DNA from: Antedon mediterranea
Lineage: Eukaryota > Echinodermata > Crinoidea > Comatulida > Antedonidae
Reading direction: 5' to 3'
Assembly: GCF_964355755.1 (NCBI RefSeq)
Contig: NC_092671.1
Coordinates: 20,798,001-20,862,000 of the forward strand
DNA: 64,000 nt
The position numbers and the translations under genes are program-made. Positions 12,212-23,841 of the stretch are shown here, piece after piece (position 1 is the stretch's first letter; each line of letters opens with the position of its first letter). The notes under the pieces are model-generated. The model searched no databases. It had not been told where the DNA came from and was given only the letters and a program-made list of their open reading frames with translations.

Positions 12212-14045
12212 CATTACAAAATCGTACATCGGCAATGCCACCTGTATTTTAACATTTAACAATTTTAAACACATTATAGAAAATAATGAAATTGATGTTA
12301 TATCTTTAAATGAAACTCGCCTTGATTATACTATTAGTAATAATGATGTACGTATAAATGGCTATGATCTCTATCGTAAAGATCGTAAACAGGGAAGGTG
12401 GAGGAGTTGCTGTGTACTTAAATCGCAACGGGAAGACTACTCATAAGTTAAGACCAGATCTTATGAATGAACATTTGGAAATGTCTATTATTGAAATTAA
12501 ACAACTAAATTCAAAACCATTCCTCCTTTTATCATGGTATAGACCCCCAAATTCTGATATGCAGATCTTTGAGAAAATAGAAAAAGTACTAGAGAATGTT
12601 GAAAGTACAAATTTAGAATATATGATAATTGGGGATGTAAATTGTGACACTCATTCTAAAAACCTATCTTGTTATACTAAAAAATTAATTGATATTGCTA
12701 AAAATTTTCATCTAACTCAATTAATAACTGAGTCAACGAGAATCACAGAAAATAGTAGTACTTTAATAGACCATATTTACAGAACAGTTCCTAATAGTAT
12801 CTCCAAATCAGGTGATTTACATACAGGTATCAGTGACCATTCTGCTATCTATGTAATTGTTGGTAAACAAGAAAAGTGTAAAGCTCATAAGCATAAATAT
12901 AAAACAAGTAGAAACTACAAAAATTTTAATGAAAATGAATTTAAAAGGGATATTGAAAAAATAAACTGGCAAGAAATTCAACATTATAATGATATTGATG
13001 ACGCTACATATTTTTTCGAATCTAATTTTCTTAAAATTGCTAATGATTATGCCCCGCTAAAAAAGAAGAGGGTGCGAAACAAAACTAGTCCTTGTCTAAC
13101 AGATGATCTAGTTAGGTCTATTCGTGAGCGTGATGTACTAAAAAAGAAAGCATCTAAAACTAATACACCTGAACTGTGGGCTCAATACAAACTAAGTAAA
13201 AATAAGGTAAATGCTGAAATAAAGAAATGTAAAAAAGAATATTTTTTCTAAACAATTAGATACAAAAGATTCAAAGAAAATATGGGAAACTTTAAGATAT
13301 ATTGTTCCAGCAAAAAGTATAAACACTGAAATATCAAACTTAAAAACAAGTGATAACAAACTAACAGCAGACTCTTCTAAAATAGCCAACAATTTAAACA
13401 AATATTTTTCTAAAATAGGACCTGACCTTGCAAAAAACATCCAACCAGAAATTCCTAGATTACTTATTGTAAATAATACTAATCAAAGTAGGGACCTACT
13501 TAAATTTAGTTTTGTTAATCAAGAATATATTTATAAACAATTAAACTCACTCGCTGTTAGTAAAGCGACAGGCTTAGATGAGCTTCCAGCTAAAATGCTG
13601 AAGTTGGTTATTGATCAAATCGTTGGACCTCTCACTTATTTGGTAAACCTCTCACTCTCAACCAGTACTTTTCCAAAAAGATGGAAATGTGCCAAAATAT
13701 GCCCAGTGTTTAAGGGGGGAGATAGGACTGAAGCTAGCAACTACAGACCCATATCAATTTTACAGATTCTTTCTAAAATTATCGAGAGGGTTGTATTTGA
13801 TCAGGTCTATAAATTTATTAACTCAAAAAATATGATTTATGCTTACCAATCAGGATTTCGTCCTAATTTCTCTACTGTATCTTCATTATTAAATATTACA
13901 GAAGATTGGATAAATGATATTGATTGTGGGAAGTATAATTGGTTTAGTCATGCTTGATCTGAAAAAAGCTTTCGATACGGTAGACCATACCATACTTATA
14001 GACAAGCTTAACTTAGATGTCTCTATTATAAATTGGTTTAACTAG
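12212..14045 (+). pseudogene. APE-type LINE, part 1: endonuclease and RT fingers/palm
   Basis: The endonuclease part shows 'IDVISLNETRLD' near 12290-12325, 'GGGVAVYL', 'SWYRPPNS', 'GDVNCDTH' and the 'SDHSAIYV' catalytic-site motif. The linker leads into reverse transcriptase motifs 'NYRPISILQILSKIIERV', 'YQSGFR' and the motif A region 'DLKKAFDTVDH'. These are characteristic of CR1/Jockey-like non-LTR retrotransposons, whose ORF2 protein nicks target DNA and copies its own RNA. Single-base frame breaks are visible at about 12389 (extra A), 13243 (extra T in a T-run) and 13930. The coding sequence then stops at the junction with an insertion near 14045. Product is non-functional. The 5' end of the element is not precisely defined. 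Confidence 0.9.
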
Positions 14046-15320
14046 ATGGCACGCTCGCTTCGCTCGCGTACCATCTAGGTCGTGCCCACAGATGGTTCTC
14101 GAATACACAGTATTTTCCAGCGAGAAAAAAATGGAGATTTCAAATGTACGTACTGCAGGACTATAATACATTGTCGTTTACAGAAACGAATAAATATACA
14201 CGATGATTTATGTAGTCAGCTAAAATTAGCACCCTGGGAATTACTTCCGAGAGAGAAACAAAATGAGTCAAATTTTTTTATTTGGACTCATTTAAACAAA
14301 CCCAATTTGTGTTTTGTATGTAACATTAAGGGTTGAGGTATGGGGGAAGAAGATAGGTACAAAGAGGAAACATTTTAAAATATATTCTTATCCACTCAGT
14401 AACGAAATATTGTTTTTAATGTTTTATAGGCCTATAAATAATATACCACTAAATACAGTAAAACATTTACGATTTAATACTTTGTTAAAACTCTCACTGT
14501 CATAGTCGATTGAAATAGTAAAGTACATGTAACGATACACCACTACGTACGTTTATATATTTTTAAATTATTAATTAATACAAACGTTGAGAAGCAACTG
14601 TCAGTAATAACGTTTATTTATTTGTATATTATATGTTTATAATCTAACAGTAGGGCCTACCCACACTCACAGTAATAAAGTTTATTTGTATATTTGTTTA
14701 TATTATATTTAACAGTACCAACACTCACAGTAAGAAATTTGCGATTCAAATTGCGATCAAAAGTGGTTAATACCTTAACAGTATTGTACAGCATTGCAAT
14801 ACTATTTATGTTTATTCTCCAAGGGGGCCCATAAATCTAAATCTATACCTCTATGGTTAAACCAAATAATTTGGAATGTTCCATTCATCACAAATCAATA
14901 CATTTGTAAAAACGTATATTACATGTATCAAAATAGCATTTTTTAAAGAAAATCGGCCTGTCTTCAACATTATGATGCTGTACTCGAACTGTTCAACCGG
15001 TTTTCAGCTATTAAAAACAATTATCGTAGGAGAAGATAAGAAAATGCGAAGTGTCCTCGTATTATTGTGTGCGAGTATTTTTCAAATTGACATCCATTAG
15101 ACAGTGTATACCACGATCGGAAAACACCCCTATTTGGGGCAAATCGTTGAACCTAAATTCGTTTTAATCGTCAATAACTAATAATCAAACTCAATTTGAT
15201 AAGTAAACAGGGTTACATCAGGTGGTTAAAATCAGTACCGAAAGTACGAACCAACTTTATATACCATCGAGTAAACATTCTAGAAATAACGCACGATTTA
15301 CCGATTTTTGCCCTTACGTA
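14046..15320. mobile_element. ~1.28-kb insertion splitting the LINE
   Basis: The LINE reading frame stops inside the 'INWFN' region and resumes at about 15321. The left edge carries an imperfect hairpin: AGATGGCACG at 14044-14053 against CGTACCATCT at 14069-14078. The interior is AT-rich with one 84-codon open frame. No clear terminal inverted repeat or target duplication was found, so class is unknown. Confidence 0.6.
14082..14336 (+). other. Open frame with a CxxC...HxxxC pattern
   Basis: The frame has no ATG start. It contains 'CTYC' followed 16 residues later by 'HDDLC', a spacing that loosely recalls BED-type zinc fingers of DNA transposons. It may be a remnant of a transposase N-terminus or chance. 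I would not call it a gene. Confidence 0.2.
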
Positions 15321-16526
15321 AATTTATATATAGAAGACTATCTTTGTGATCGTACGCACTTAACACAAGTAAATGGTGTCCGATCAGATAAATGCTATAG
15401 TAATTGTGGAATCCCCCAAGGATCAATTTTGGGACCACTCTTATTTATACTTTATGTAAATGATCTACCAAAGCATGTAAATAGTGTACAGAATAGTATG
15501 TATGCAGATGATACAGCTCTTTACTTTGCATCTTCTGATATAAATGAAGTACTTGCAAAAATTAATGAAGATTTAAAAAAAATCAAATCATGGCTAGCAA
15601 GTAACAAGCTTAGTCTAAATGTAAATAAAACTCAGTGTATGTTTATAGGAACACAACAAAGGCTTGCAAAATTAGCAAACATTGATCTAAATTTAAACAT
15701 AGACAATGTTCGGCTACAAAGAGTAAAAAAGCTGTAAACATCTAGGTGTTGTTATTGATGAATATTTACTGTGGGACAAACAAATAGATAATGTTAAAAG
15801 TAAAGTATTGCCAGGCTTGTACTACTTAAAAAAATCTTCAAATCTCGTCCCAAAACATGTATCTTGCTTAATGTATAATAGTATTATTATCTCTCCACTG
15901 TTTAACTATTGTAATATTGTGTGGGGCAGATCAAATAAAAAAAATACTAATAAACTACAAATGCTACAAAACAGAGTAGCCAAAATTATTACAAAAACAA
16001 GGAAATACGACTCAAGTACACAAGCCCTGCAAAACTTAAACTGGATAAATCTTAATACTCAACTATATAATAATGAAGCCAAAATGTTATATAAAATATT
16101 CCATAATCAAGCACCACCATAATCTAAACGAACTATTTACACCCAAACTAGACACATACAATACAAGATCAAAGGATGTATTAAAATTGGATAAACCCAA
16201 AACAGAATATAAAAAAAAAAGTTTTTCATATCATGGTGCTAGTTTATGGAATACTCTAAAAAAACCAATGCAAAATGCCACAAATTTAAATACTTTCAAC
16301 AAATTATTGGTGTGATTTATTATTTATTTTGTACTCTTATCATAAATGTAATTAAGGTTTCTGTTGATATATTTTTGTTCTCTAATTTGTTATTTTTAAA
16401 ATTTGTTATTTTTAAATGTGTAATGTATTATTGTTAGTTGATCACGGCCTTGTAGAAGAACACCTTTATGGTGACACAAGCTTTTCCGTGTTAAAATAAA
16501 GTATTTATTATATTATTATTATTATT
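15321..16526 (+). pseudogene. APE-type LINE, part 2: RT palm/thumb, C-terminus and 3' tail
   Basis: Continues the same LINE: 'DRTHLTQVNGV', 'GIPQGSILGPLLFILYVND', the catalytic box 'YADDTALY' and 'WLASNKLSLNVNKTQCM'. The C-terminal region has 'FNYCNIVWG', 'NTRSKDVLKL' and 'GASLWNTLKKP', ending in TGA at 16313-16315. Two more frame breaks lie near 15735 (extra T) and 16115. The 3' UTR holds a polyadenylation-like AATAAA near 16495 and ends in an (ATT)n tail at about 16508-16526. The RT catalytic box is intact although the frame is not, so the copy is old but structurally near-complete. Confidence 0.9.
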
Positions 16527-16872
16527 GGGAATGCTAATTATTCATTTACGCAAGGTGACTACTATAACCTTATGTTACCACGTTTTTATTCTAGGCACAC
16601 TCTAACCCTGAGCACAATTCCATGTTAAAAACCGAGGTTTGAACGTATAGTATTCATTCATTATTCTACTAATCCGTCGTATAGTCACCTGCTTATCATA
16701 GGTACAGAATCGTAATTATAATTACATTTTATTACACTGGATTTCCTAATTTGTAATCCAAAAATATGTAAATGCAATTTAATTTTACTTTGCAGTGCTT
16801 ACTTTACATGAGGGATACATTCACATTGCATCATCGTATTAGGGATTATAAACGTTGGACAACCTATTTCCC
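16527..16872. other. Unassigned DNA
   Basis: No gene or element recognised between the LINE tail and the SINE/MITE fragment. Confidence 0.4.
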
Positions 16873-17060
16873 ACAACTGCTAAACACCACAGGCGCAGAA
16901 CATTAAAGATGTATTGTCCCCTAAAAACATGTAAAAATGAAGATCAATTTAATCAGACTTTGAATTTTGTAGTTTTAATAAAGTTAATCACAAAGTTAAT
17001 AAAAAAAACAAAACAAAATATGTTTTCACTTATAAAATGAAAAAATAAATGGTTAAATTC
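16873..17060 (+). mobile_element. SINE tail joined to a truncated piggyBac-like MITE
   Basis: 'AAACACCACAGGCGCAGAACA' (split here as SINE tail) is followed directly by TTAA and AGATGTATTGTCCC, the left end of the MITE found complete at 33458-34005. The right end is missing. The junction shows that this MITE family inserts at TTAA, here inside a SINE 3' tail. Confidence 0.55.
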
Positions 17061-17069
17061 AACCAAAAA

Positions 17070-17635
17070 CCCATTGGCTGGCAGCCAATTTGACCAATTT
17101 TTGCTTTAAATTAAAGTTTTTCTACGGGACGGGGCACACATCATGTTCTAATTTTTTGGTATGATGGAATTATCAAAATAAACTCGAAGATGACAATTTC
17201 GAAAGATAATGAATTGAGTAAATAAATATAAGAATTGGAAGAGAATTTGGCACATAGAAGCGCAATGGTGCTCTTTGAAATTTGTATAACTTTGACAAAA
17301 GAAATTTAAAAACTTCAACTGGCCATATGATAACATCACAACATCCGATAGGCTTATTTTTTATATGAATTCAAATCTACATTTCATCAGCTTTCATAGT
17401 AAGTTATAATCTTCAAAGGTCACCTTTAATTTTGATCAGCTGTAAGATATTCAAATGTATGGTGTACTGTAAGTGAAATTACACGACCTACGTTATTCAA
17501 GTTTTTACGCGTAATGACGTCATCAAAATGAAAACGCTGACAACATGAGAAAGATACATAATTAAGCAAGCACATACTAAAATTTGTGCGAAATTCTAGA
17601 ACAAAATAACTGATATGCGCTCTGTCAAATGTGTA
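17070..17635 (-). mobile_element. Helitron-like family 1 fragment, left of LTR element
   Basis: Shares the family's internal modules, for example the 'ATGATAACATCACAACATCCGA' (split) and 'CGCTCTGTCAAATGTG' phrases. It is cut at its right side by the LTR retrotransposon and resumes at 22059. No coding content. Confidence 0.6.
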
Positions 17636-17764
17636 TGTTGTATATAGTAAATTATAATGTAAAGTAAGGGCTCTAAACGCAGCGTGTACAACTCAACATT
17701 TATTCAGAGGAGAGAGAACAATTATGGCACGCCAAAGGCGTCGTTACAACATGCATATATAACA
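17636..17764 (-). repeat. 3' LTR of the Ty3/gypsy element
   Basis: On the minus strand starts TGTTATATATG and ends ACAACA (TG...CA). AATAAA occurs at 17699-17704 on the minus strand, a plausible polyadenylation signal. One base differs from the other LTR. Confidence 0.9.
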
Positions 17765-17933
17765 CATCCTCCATACCATTTTAAGAATAGTAAAGACTAG
17801 ATTCTAGAGTTCTGTACTGTTCTGTAATCATTCGTAATTATAATGTTTCAATCAAAGTTTTCTGTATAATATCTTTCAATGCAATAATGAATAATAAAGT
17901 TCAACTAAAATCAACTTCTTGTTTCATGTCAAT

Positions 17934-20900
17934 TTACAAGTCTAGTCTCTTTGGTGGGCGAATATTATTTCTTTTTGGATATCGACGTATGGGTGCAGTT
18001 TCTTGTGTAAGAGATGCGCTGCCAGTTGTAACAGGTGTGTCGGCGTTAACATTTCGAGTAAGGTTATCTGATTGTGGAGCGTCTGTTGGATTTAGTATTT
18101 CTGGAACATGGTCATCCTGGGTGAATATTTCTGTAGGAGTGACATTCACCATAGTTGGGTGTAGTTGATCAGCATGACGCCTCCATAGTGTTCCAAGTCC
18201 TGTGTCAACTGTGTAAGATAGTGGACCAGTTTTTCCTTGTATTTGAGCTGGTATCCATTTCTGGTTTTTGTTACGATAATCACGGACCATTACTGATTGT
18301 CCGGGTTGAAACTCTCGGATACTGGTTCCACAATGTTTTGCAAACTTCATACGATCTTAACCTTTCAAGACAGTAGCTGTTAGATCCGGTTTCAAAAGAT
18401 CCAAACGTGTTCGTAGATTGCGTCCGTAGAGTAATTTTGCAGGTGTTTCCTTGGTAAGTGTATGAGGAGTTGTTTTGTACTTAAACAGAAATGTACTCAG
18501 ATGTTGCTGTAGTGAACGACAACTGTTTCCTCTTGCTTGCTTAATGGCCAATTTAAACGTTTGCACAAATCTCTCTGCTAGGCCATTTGTTCTGGGGTGA
18601 TATGGGGATGATGTGGTATGTCGAATACCATTTGCTTTCATGAAATCTGTAAATTCCTCCGACTTAAATTGAGGACCGTTGTCCGATACAATTTGTCTGG
18701 GAATACCATATTGGCTAAACATAATTCGCAATTTCTCAATAGTCAGTTGTGCTGTAGTAGATCTCATTGGATAAACTTCTGGCCATTTGCTATGGGCGTC
18801 AACAACAATTAAAAACATAGAGTTCATGAATGGCCCTGCAAAATCTATATGTAAGCGATCCCATGGGGCAGATGGCCACTCCCAAGGGTGTACTGGTGCG
18901 GATTTTGGCATTTTGCTTGTTTGCTGGCAACCGATACAAGATTTACAAACTTGTTCAATTTCGTAATCAATGTTAGGCCACCAGATGTAAGAGCGAGCTA
19001 AGTTTTTCATCTTAACAATCCCAATGTGTCCATCATGTATTTCATTAAGAATAGCAGCACGAAGTCTATCTGGAATTAGTACTCGATTTCCCCACATTAA
19101 ACACCCTTGATGGCAAGTAAGTTCTGTAAGACGGCGCTTGTAGGGTGTATACGCTTCTTTGTCAGGAAGTTTGTTAGTCCCTTTTAAAACAGTATCTAAT
19201 ACGTGTGACAGAATCTGATCTTTCTGTGTTTCTTTCCGTATTTCTGTACTTGATATCGGCAACCTTTCAATCTGGGAGGTGTAGAATGTAGATGCCTCAT
19301 CGACGTAATCAATCACATCTGTAGGTATAGGCAATCTACTCAATCCATCAGCATTCCCATGAGCGTGCGTGTTGCGATATTCGATATCATATGTATGTCC
19401 AGATAGGTAAAGGGCATATCTTTGTAGTCTTGCAGCAGTCATTGCTGGAATTGACTTTTGTGGATGCAAGATGCTTACTAGCGGCTTATGATCTGTAACC
19501 AAAGTAAAATGTCGGCCATGCAGGTAAGTATGAAACTTTTGTATTCCCCAATAAAGTCCTAATGCTTCCTTATCTATTTGGGCATAGCCCTTTTCAGCTT
19601 TTGTTAAGGAGCGAGAAGCAAATGCAATTGGTCTTTCCTTTCCGTCTGGCATAATATGTGAAAGAACGCTACCAAGGCCGTATGGCGATGCATCACAGGC
19701 TAGTTTAACTGTTAGTTCAGGATTATAGTGGCATAGAACTTGGTCTGAAGTTATAAGTTCTTTGACCGCTTTAAAAGCTTCATCACATGAATTTGTCCAT
19801 TTCCAAGTTTTTTCATTTTGTAAGAGTTCATTCAGGGGTGCGACTATGGACGATAACTTTGGCAAAAACCTACGATAGTAATTTATTAAACCCAAGAATG
19901 ATCGCATTTGCTGTTTGTTGTCAGGTTTTGGCGCATTGATAACTGCATGTATCTTGTCAGGGGATTTCTGTAACCCTTTTTCAGTTATCACATGACCACA
20001 GTATGTGATGTCTTCTTTGAAAAACTCACATTTCTCACGATTTACTCTTAAGTTGTATTTCTCTAATCTCTCTAAAACTGTGTCCAAGTTTTTTAAGTGT
20101 TCCTCAGTTGTTTTTCCGCTGATGATCATATCATCCAATATGCAAGATGTAAAGGGTACATTTTGCAGTACCTGGTCCATCGCTCTTTGCCAGATTGCAG
20201 GAGCTGAGGCTACACCAAATGGAAGTCGGTTATATCTAAATAACCCTTTATGCGTATTAATAGTTAACAGTTCCTTTGAAGTGTCTTCCCCTTCCATCTG
20301 TAAATATGCTTGTTTAAGGTCAATTTTTGTAAATTTCTGACCTCCTGCTAGAGATGCAAAGATATCTTTTATTTTAGGTAATGGGTACTGTTCTACTTTC
20401 ATCACAGGATTAATTGTAACTTTAAAGTCACCACAGATTCTAACTTGCCCTGACTTCTTCTGTACAGGTACAATGGGAGCTGCCCATTCGCTGTATTTCA
20501 CAGGGCTAATAATCTCTTGATTTTGTAGTCGTCCAAGCTCTTTTTCGACCTTGTCCCTCATTGAATATGGGACATTTCTTGGCTTGTGGAACTGTGGTTT
20601 GCTGTTTTCAGTGATGTAGATACTAGCTTTAATATTCTCCAGTTTCCCCAATTCATCTTTAAAAACAGCTTTATGTTTTTCTAAAATTTCATCCAGACCT
20701 TTAGTTGTTGCTTTTGCCTCATCAATGGCTTTTATTTCATGCCAATCTAATTTAAACTTCTTTAGCCAATCACGTCCGAATAAGGCTGGTCCGTTCAATG
20801 GAACGACCAATAACTCTGCAATTTCTTCATGATTGTTAAGACACACTTTAGCATTTAGCATGCCTATTGGTACAATAGTCTCACCAGAATATGTTTTCAA

Positions 20901-21911
20901 CCTAATTGTAGTTTTCTGTAATGGTAACGACTGGAATGCTTTCTTGTAGGTCAACTCTGGAATCAGTGATACTGATGATCCAGTGTCCAATTCCATAGGG
21001 ATTTTCTTTCCATTTATAGATGCAACCACTATAATTGGCTCCACTTTTGACTTATGATTTGCATATAGCATAGGTTCATAGTTGACTTCCTCTCCCTGTA
21101 CATACTGTACATTCTTTTTAAAGTTACCAGTGTTAGGTTTTGACACATTATTGTCTTTCTTTTTCTTCATGCATACTTTTTCTAGATGTCCTTCCTTGGA
21201 ACAGTAATTGCAAACAGTATGTATGTGCCTGCAGCGATCAGCTTTATGGCCTGTATTACCACATCTGTAACAGTGTGTAGATGCTTTACTTTGTTTATGA
21301 CCTTGGTGTCTTTTAGATTGGTAATTTTTTGTAGTAAACTTATTTACATTGCTCTCACCTGTAGTATTTGGTGTCCTTGTTTTCTGAAATTCTGTAGCAT
21401 CACGACTTGCTGTTTCCATAGCTACAGCGGTTTTAATTGCATCATCTAATTTAAGGTCATGAACCGCCAGTAAACGTTTCTGAATGTTCTCTTGACGCAA
21501 CCCACAGACGAAAATGTCTCGCAGTGTCGAGGTCAAAGTGTTTCCGAAATTGCAATGAATGGCTAACCTTCGTAGTTCAGCAATGTATGAAGCAATGCTT
21601 TCCCCGCTATGCTGTTCTCTTTTGTAGAACCGAAATCGTTCCGCGATTTCCGATGGCTTTGGGCAAAGATGTGTCGTGAGCTTTGTAATTAAATCTGCGT
21701 AAGACAGTGTCGCTGGTTTCTCCGGTGAACACAAATTCTTTAGTAGCGTGTACGTTTTCGGTCCGATGAGTGCAAGAAATGCCGGTACCTTCCGATCATC
21801 ATCGACCTTGTTGGCTACAAAATATTGATCTAACCGTTCGGTATACGAATCCCAAGCTTCTAAAAATGAATCAAATTCTTCCACCTTTCCTATTATAACT
21901 TCCATGCTCAT
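17934..21911 (-). pseudogene. gag-pol polyprotein of the Ty3/gypsy element, one nonsense stop
   Basis: Residue numbers count from the end of the primer site at 21923. Order: gag with two CCHC knuckles (C218-C221-H226-C231 and C238-C241-H246-C251); aspartic protease LDTGSS (312-317); RT with 'ILDDMIIS' (595-602); RNase H with D744, E786 and D811; integrase with a zinc-binding region (HDGH at 963 and CKSCIGC at 993) and D1027-D1081-E1117, the last two 35 residues apart. A TAA at 18357-18359 interrupts the frame. The same frame then continues 138 codons to 17934 through the integrase C-terminal GPL/Y module and a tail. The first ATG is at 21911. The RT catalytic box has Ile where Tyr is usual. 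Codon integrity over about 1,180 residues shows youth; the stop would remove the integrase C-terminal module. Gag and pol share one frame. Confidence 0.93.
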
Positions 21912-21922
21912 CCTCGTCGCCA
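21909..21922 (-). promoter_or_regulatory. Primer-binding site (tRNA-Ser type)
   Basis: TGGCGACGAGGATG lies 7 bases inside the 5' LTR. It is complementary to the conserved 3' end of tRNA-Ser(GCT), ...CATCCTCGTCGCCA. Its last three bases are the first ATG of gag-pol, so primer site and start codon overlap. Confidence 0.8.
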
Positions 21923-21929
21923 AAATTTA

Positions 21930-22058
21930 TGTTGTATATAGTAAATTATAATGTAAAGTAAGGGCTCTAAACACAGCGTGTACAACTCAACATTTATTCA
22001 GAGGAGAGAGAACAATTATGGCACGCCAAAGGCGTCGTTACAACATGCATATATAACA
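21930..22058 (-). repeat. 5' LTR of the Ty3/gypsy element
   Basis: 129 bp, identical to the 3' LTR except one base. Both ends match the TG...CA rule on the minus strand. Confidence 0.9.
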
Positions 22059-23223
22059 CAGTACATGAATTCATATCTACAACTCAATGGCTTTCCGAAT
22101 AAGTTAAAAGAAATTGGGGGTCATCTTGCATTCTGAAGAGTTGTTTTAATTTTAAAAAAGACCTATTTTTCACAATTTTCAGAACTTTTGTAAAATTAAT
22201 GTGCGCATTTTGTCATTTTTAACGTGCTTGTATAGCGTTATTTTAAGTGCGATTTATACATCAATTTTTTTTTAACGCATTTTTAAGAATCGCGTGCGCA
22301 AAAACATGTTTTTTCTGAAATTCAACAACTTCTATAATAAGTTTTAATCTTGCGCGTCACTTTTTATTTTGACGAGCTATAACAGATTAAAATTTACAGT
22401 ACAAATGAAAATAAGTGACTCACATTATTTACATTTTTAGACATGACGTCATAAAAATTGAATTTTTTTTAAACTCATGCGAACAACAGTTGATTGACAA
22501 TATTAAAATCTTGGAGGAAATTGAATATGTATAAGCGAGATGCACTCTGTTGAATGTGATAAGCAATAACGAAAGAGACAAAAATCCTATATTTTACATT
22601 CGTGTGGCCATGCGATGACGTCATAACATCCAAGAGGTAAAATTCTGCATGAATTCATATCTACAATTTATCGTCTTACATAATAAGTTAAAAAAATTGC
22701 AGTCACCTTTGATCCTGAAGAGCTATAATAGATTCAAAATTGGCATTATTTTGACAATATTTTATACCTTTTTCAACTAAAACGCGCGCAAATGGTCTAA
22801 ATCAATGTGTTTGTATGACGTCATTTTTATTTGAAATAATGTCAATCTTGTTTAAAATTACTATAAAAGGCTGGAAAAACATAATTCACAAAAAAAAAAG
22901 ATGTTTTTAGCGCTACATACGCACTGCACGTAACAATTTGCGCCCACGTGGGAATTTTTGACATGCGCAAAATGTCATGAATCGCGTAAAAAATTAATTA
23001 AATTAATTTTGCGCATTTTGCAATTTTAAATAACTTAAGTAACTTCTTGTAAAACATGCCATTTTTAATCCACAAAAAGTTTGCCATTGATATGACTTAA
23101 ATTTTTACAAAGTGTCAAAACAAAATTATGTTTTTAGTCTATGATCAATCATAAAAAAATCATAAAAAGCGCAACTCTGACGTCATTCAAAAATAGGAGG
23201 TGCACAACTCCACGTAAATGTCA
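22059..23223 (-). mobile_element. Helitron-like family 1 unit, right part
   Basis: Continues the copy interrupted by the LTR element. It shows repeated 'GACGTCAT' boxes at 22618, 22815 and 23178, 'TTCATATCTACAA', and the 5'-side phrase 'CTGACGTCATTCAAAAATAGG' (near 23178). It is cut at 23223 by a family 2 element. No open frames of note. Confidence 0.7.
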
Positions 23224-23818
23224 ATTAGAGGGTACTCTGAGAGTACAAACCTCCGCCTACTGTAAAATTCCCCTACATAAAATGTCCCCGGAAAAAATAT
23301 ATATATTTTAAATATTTTGTTTTATTTATAGTTCTAAGTGTAAATAGGCTAACTGCACACTACAAAGTTGTTGATGAGCCTTTGGTGTAATGGTTATGTA
23401 TCCAGCCTCTCACAGTTGAGATCACTGGTTGAAGTCCCACTGAGGGTTTTTTTTTTAATTATTTTTTTATTTCTTTTTTTGTTTGTTTTTTGTGGACCTT
23501 GATCTTTGACCCTGACCCTTCAAAATTTAACCACAATTATATGATGAGTCATTGGTCATTGTGGCTTATTTTGGTGAGATTTGGATAAAAACTGTGGTCT
23601 CTAGGCAGTAAAATAGTTTTTTGTTAGTTGTGACCTTGACATATGACCTTTTCCCCTCAAATTCGAACTCGTCCGAGCTTTTGAGGCATAGATCATTGTG
23701 GCCAAATTTAGTGAGAATCGAATAAAAACTGTGGCCTCCAGGCTGTTCACAGACACACACAAACACACAAACATACAAACATACAGGGGTGAAAACATAA
23801 CCTCCTTGGCGGAGGTAA
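23224..23818 (-). mobile_element. Helitron-like family 2, copy A
   Basis: Read on the minus strand: 5' hairpin CCTCCGCCAAGGAGG (23801-23815), and near the 3' end a GGCGGAGG box. A hairpin GTACTCTCAGAGTAC (23232-23246) and terminal CTAA follow, as expected for Helitron CTRR ends. It contains a tRNA-like segment, which runs on the opposite (plus) strand. Non-autonomous: no Rep/helicase. Confidence 0.7.
23376..23456 (+). repeat. tRNA-Glu-like pol III box pair inside family 2 copy A
   Basis: A box TGGTGTAATGG (23383-23393) and B box GGTTGAAGTCC (23427-23437) lie 44 bp apart, start to start. A CTCTCAC anticodon-loop-like heptamer (CTC, Glu) sits between them, and a T-run follows as a terminator-like end. 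The B box departs from consensus, so this is a pseudo-tRNA head, not a tRNA gene. Confidence 0.6.
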
Positions 23819-23841
23819 TAAAGATTTCTTACCATAACAAT

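Larger units (their letters stand above)
17636..22058 (-). mobile_element. Ty3/gypsy (Mag/C-clade-like) LTR retrotransposon, nearly intact
   Basis: 4.4-kb element on the minus strand with two 129-bp LTRs, a serine-tRNA-type primer site, one long gag-pol frame, and a weak purine tract (GGTATGGAGGATG) before the 3' LTR. The LTRs differ at one position (17679 G versus 21973 A), so insertion was recent. Flanks are halves of a Helitron-like family 1 unit. The expected 5-bp target duplication is not exact (GTGTA left, CAGTA right). Confidence 0.93.

Noticed and set aside
18618-21449. Plus-strand open frames across the gag-pol region
   Set aside because: Shadows of the minus-strand polyprotein.
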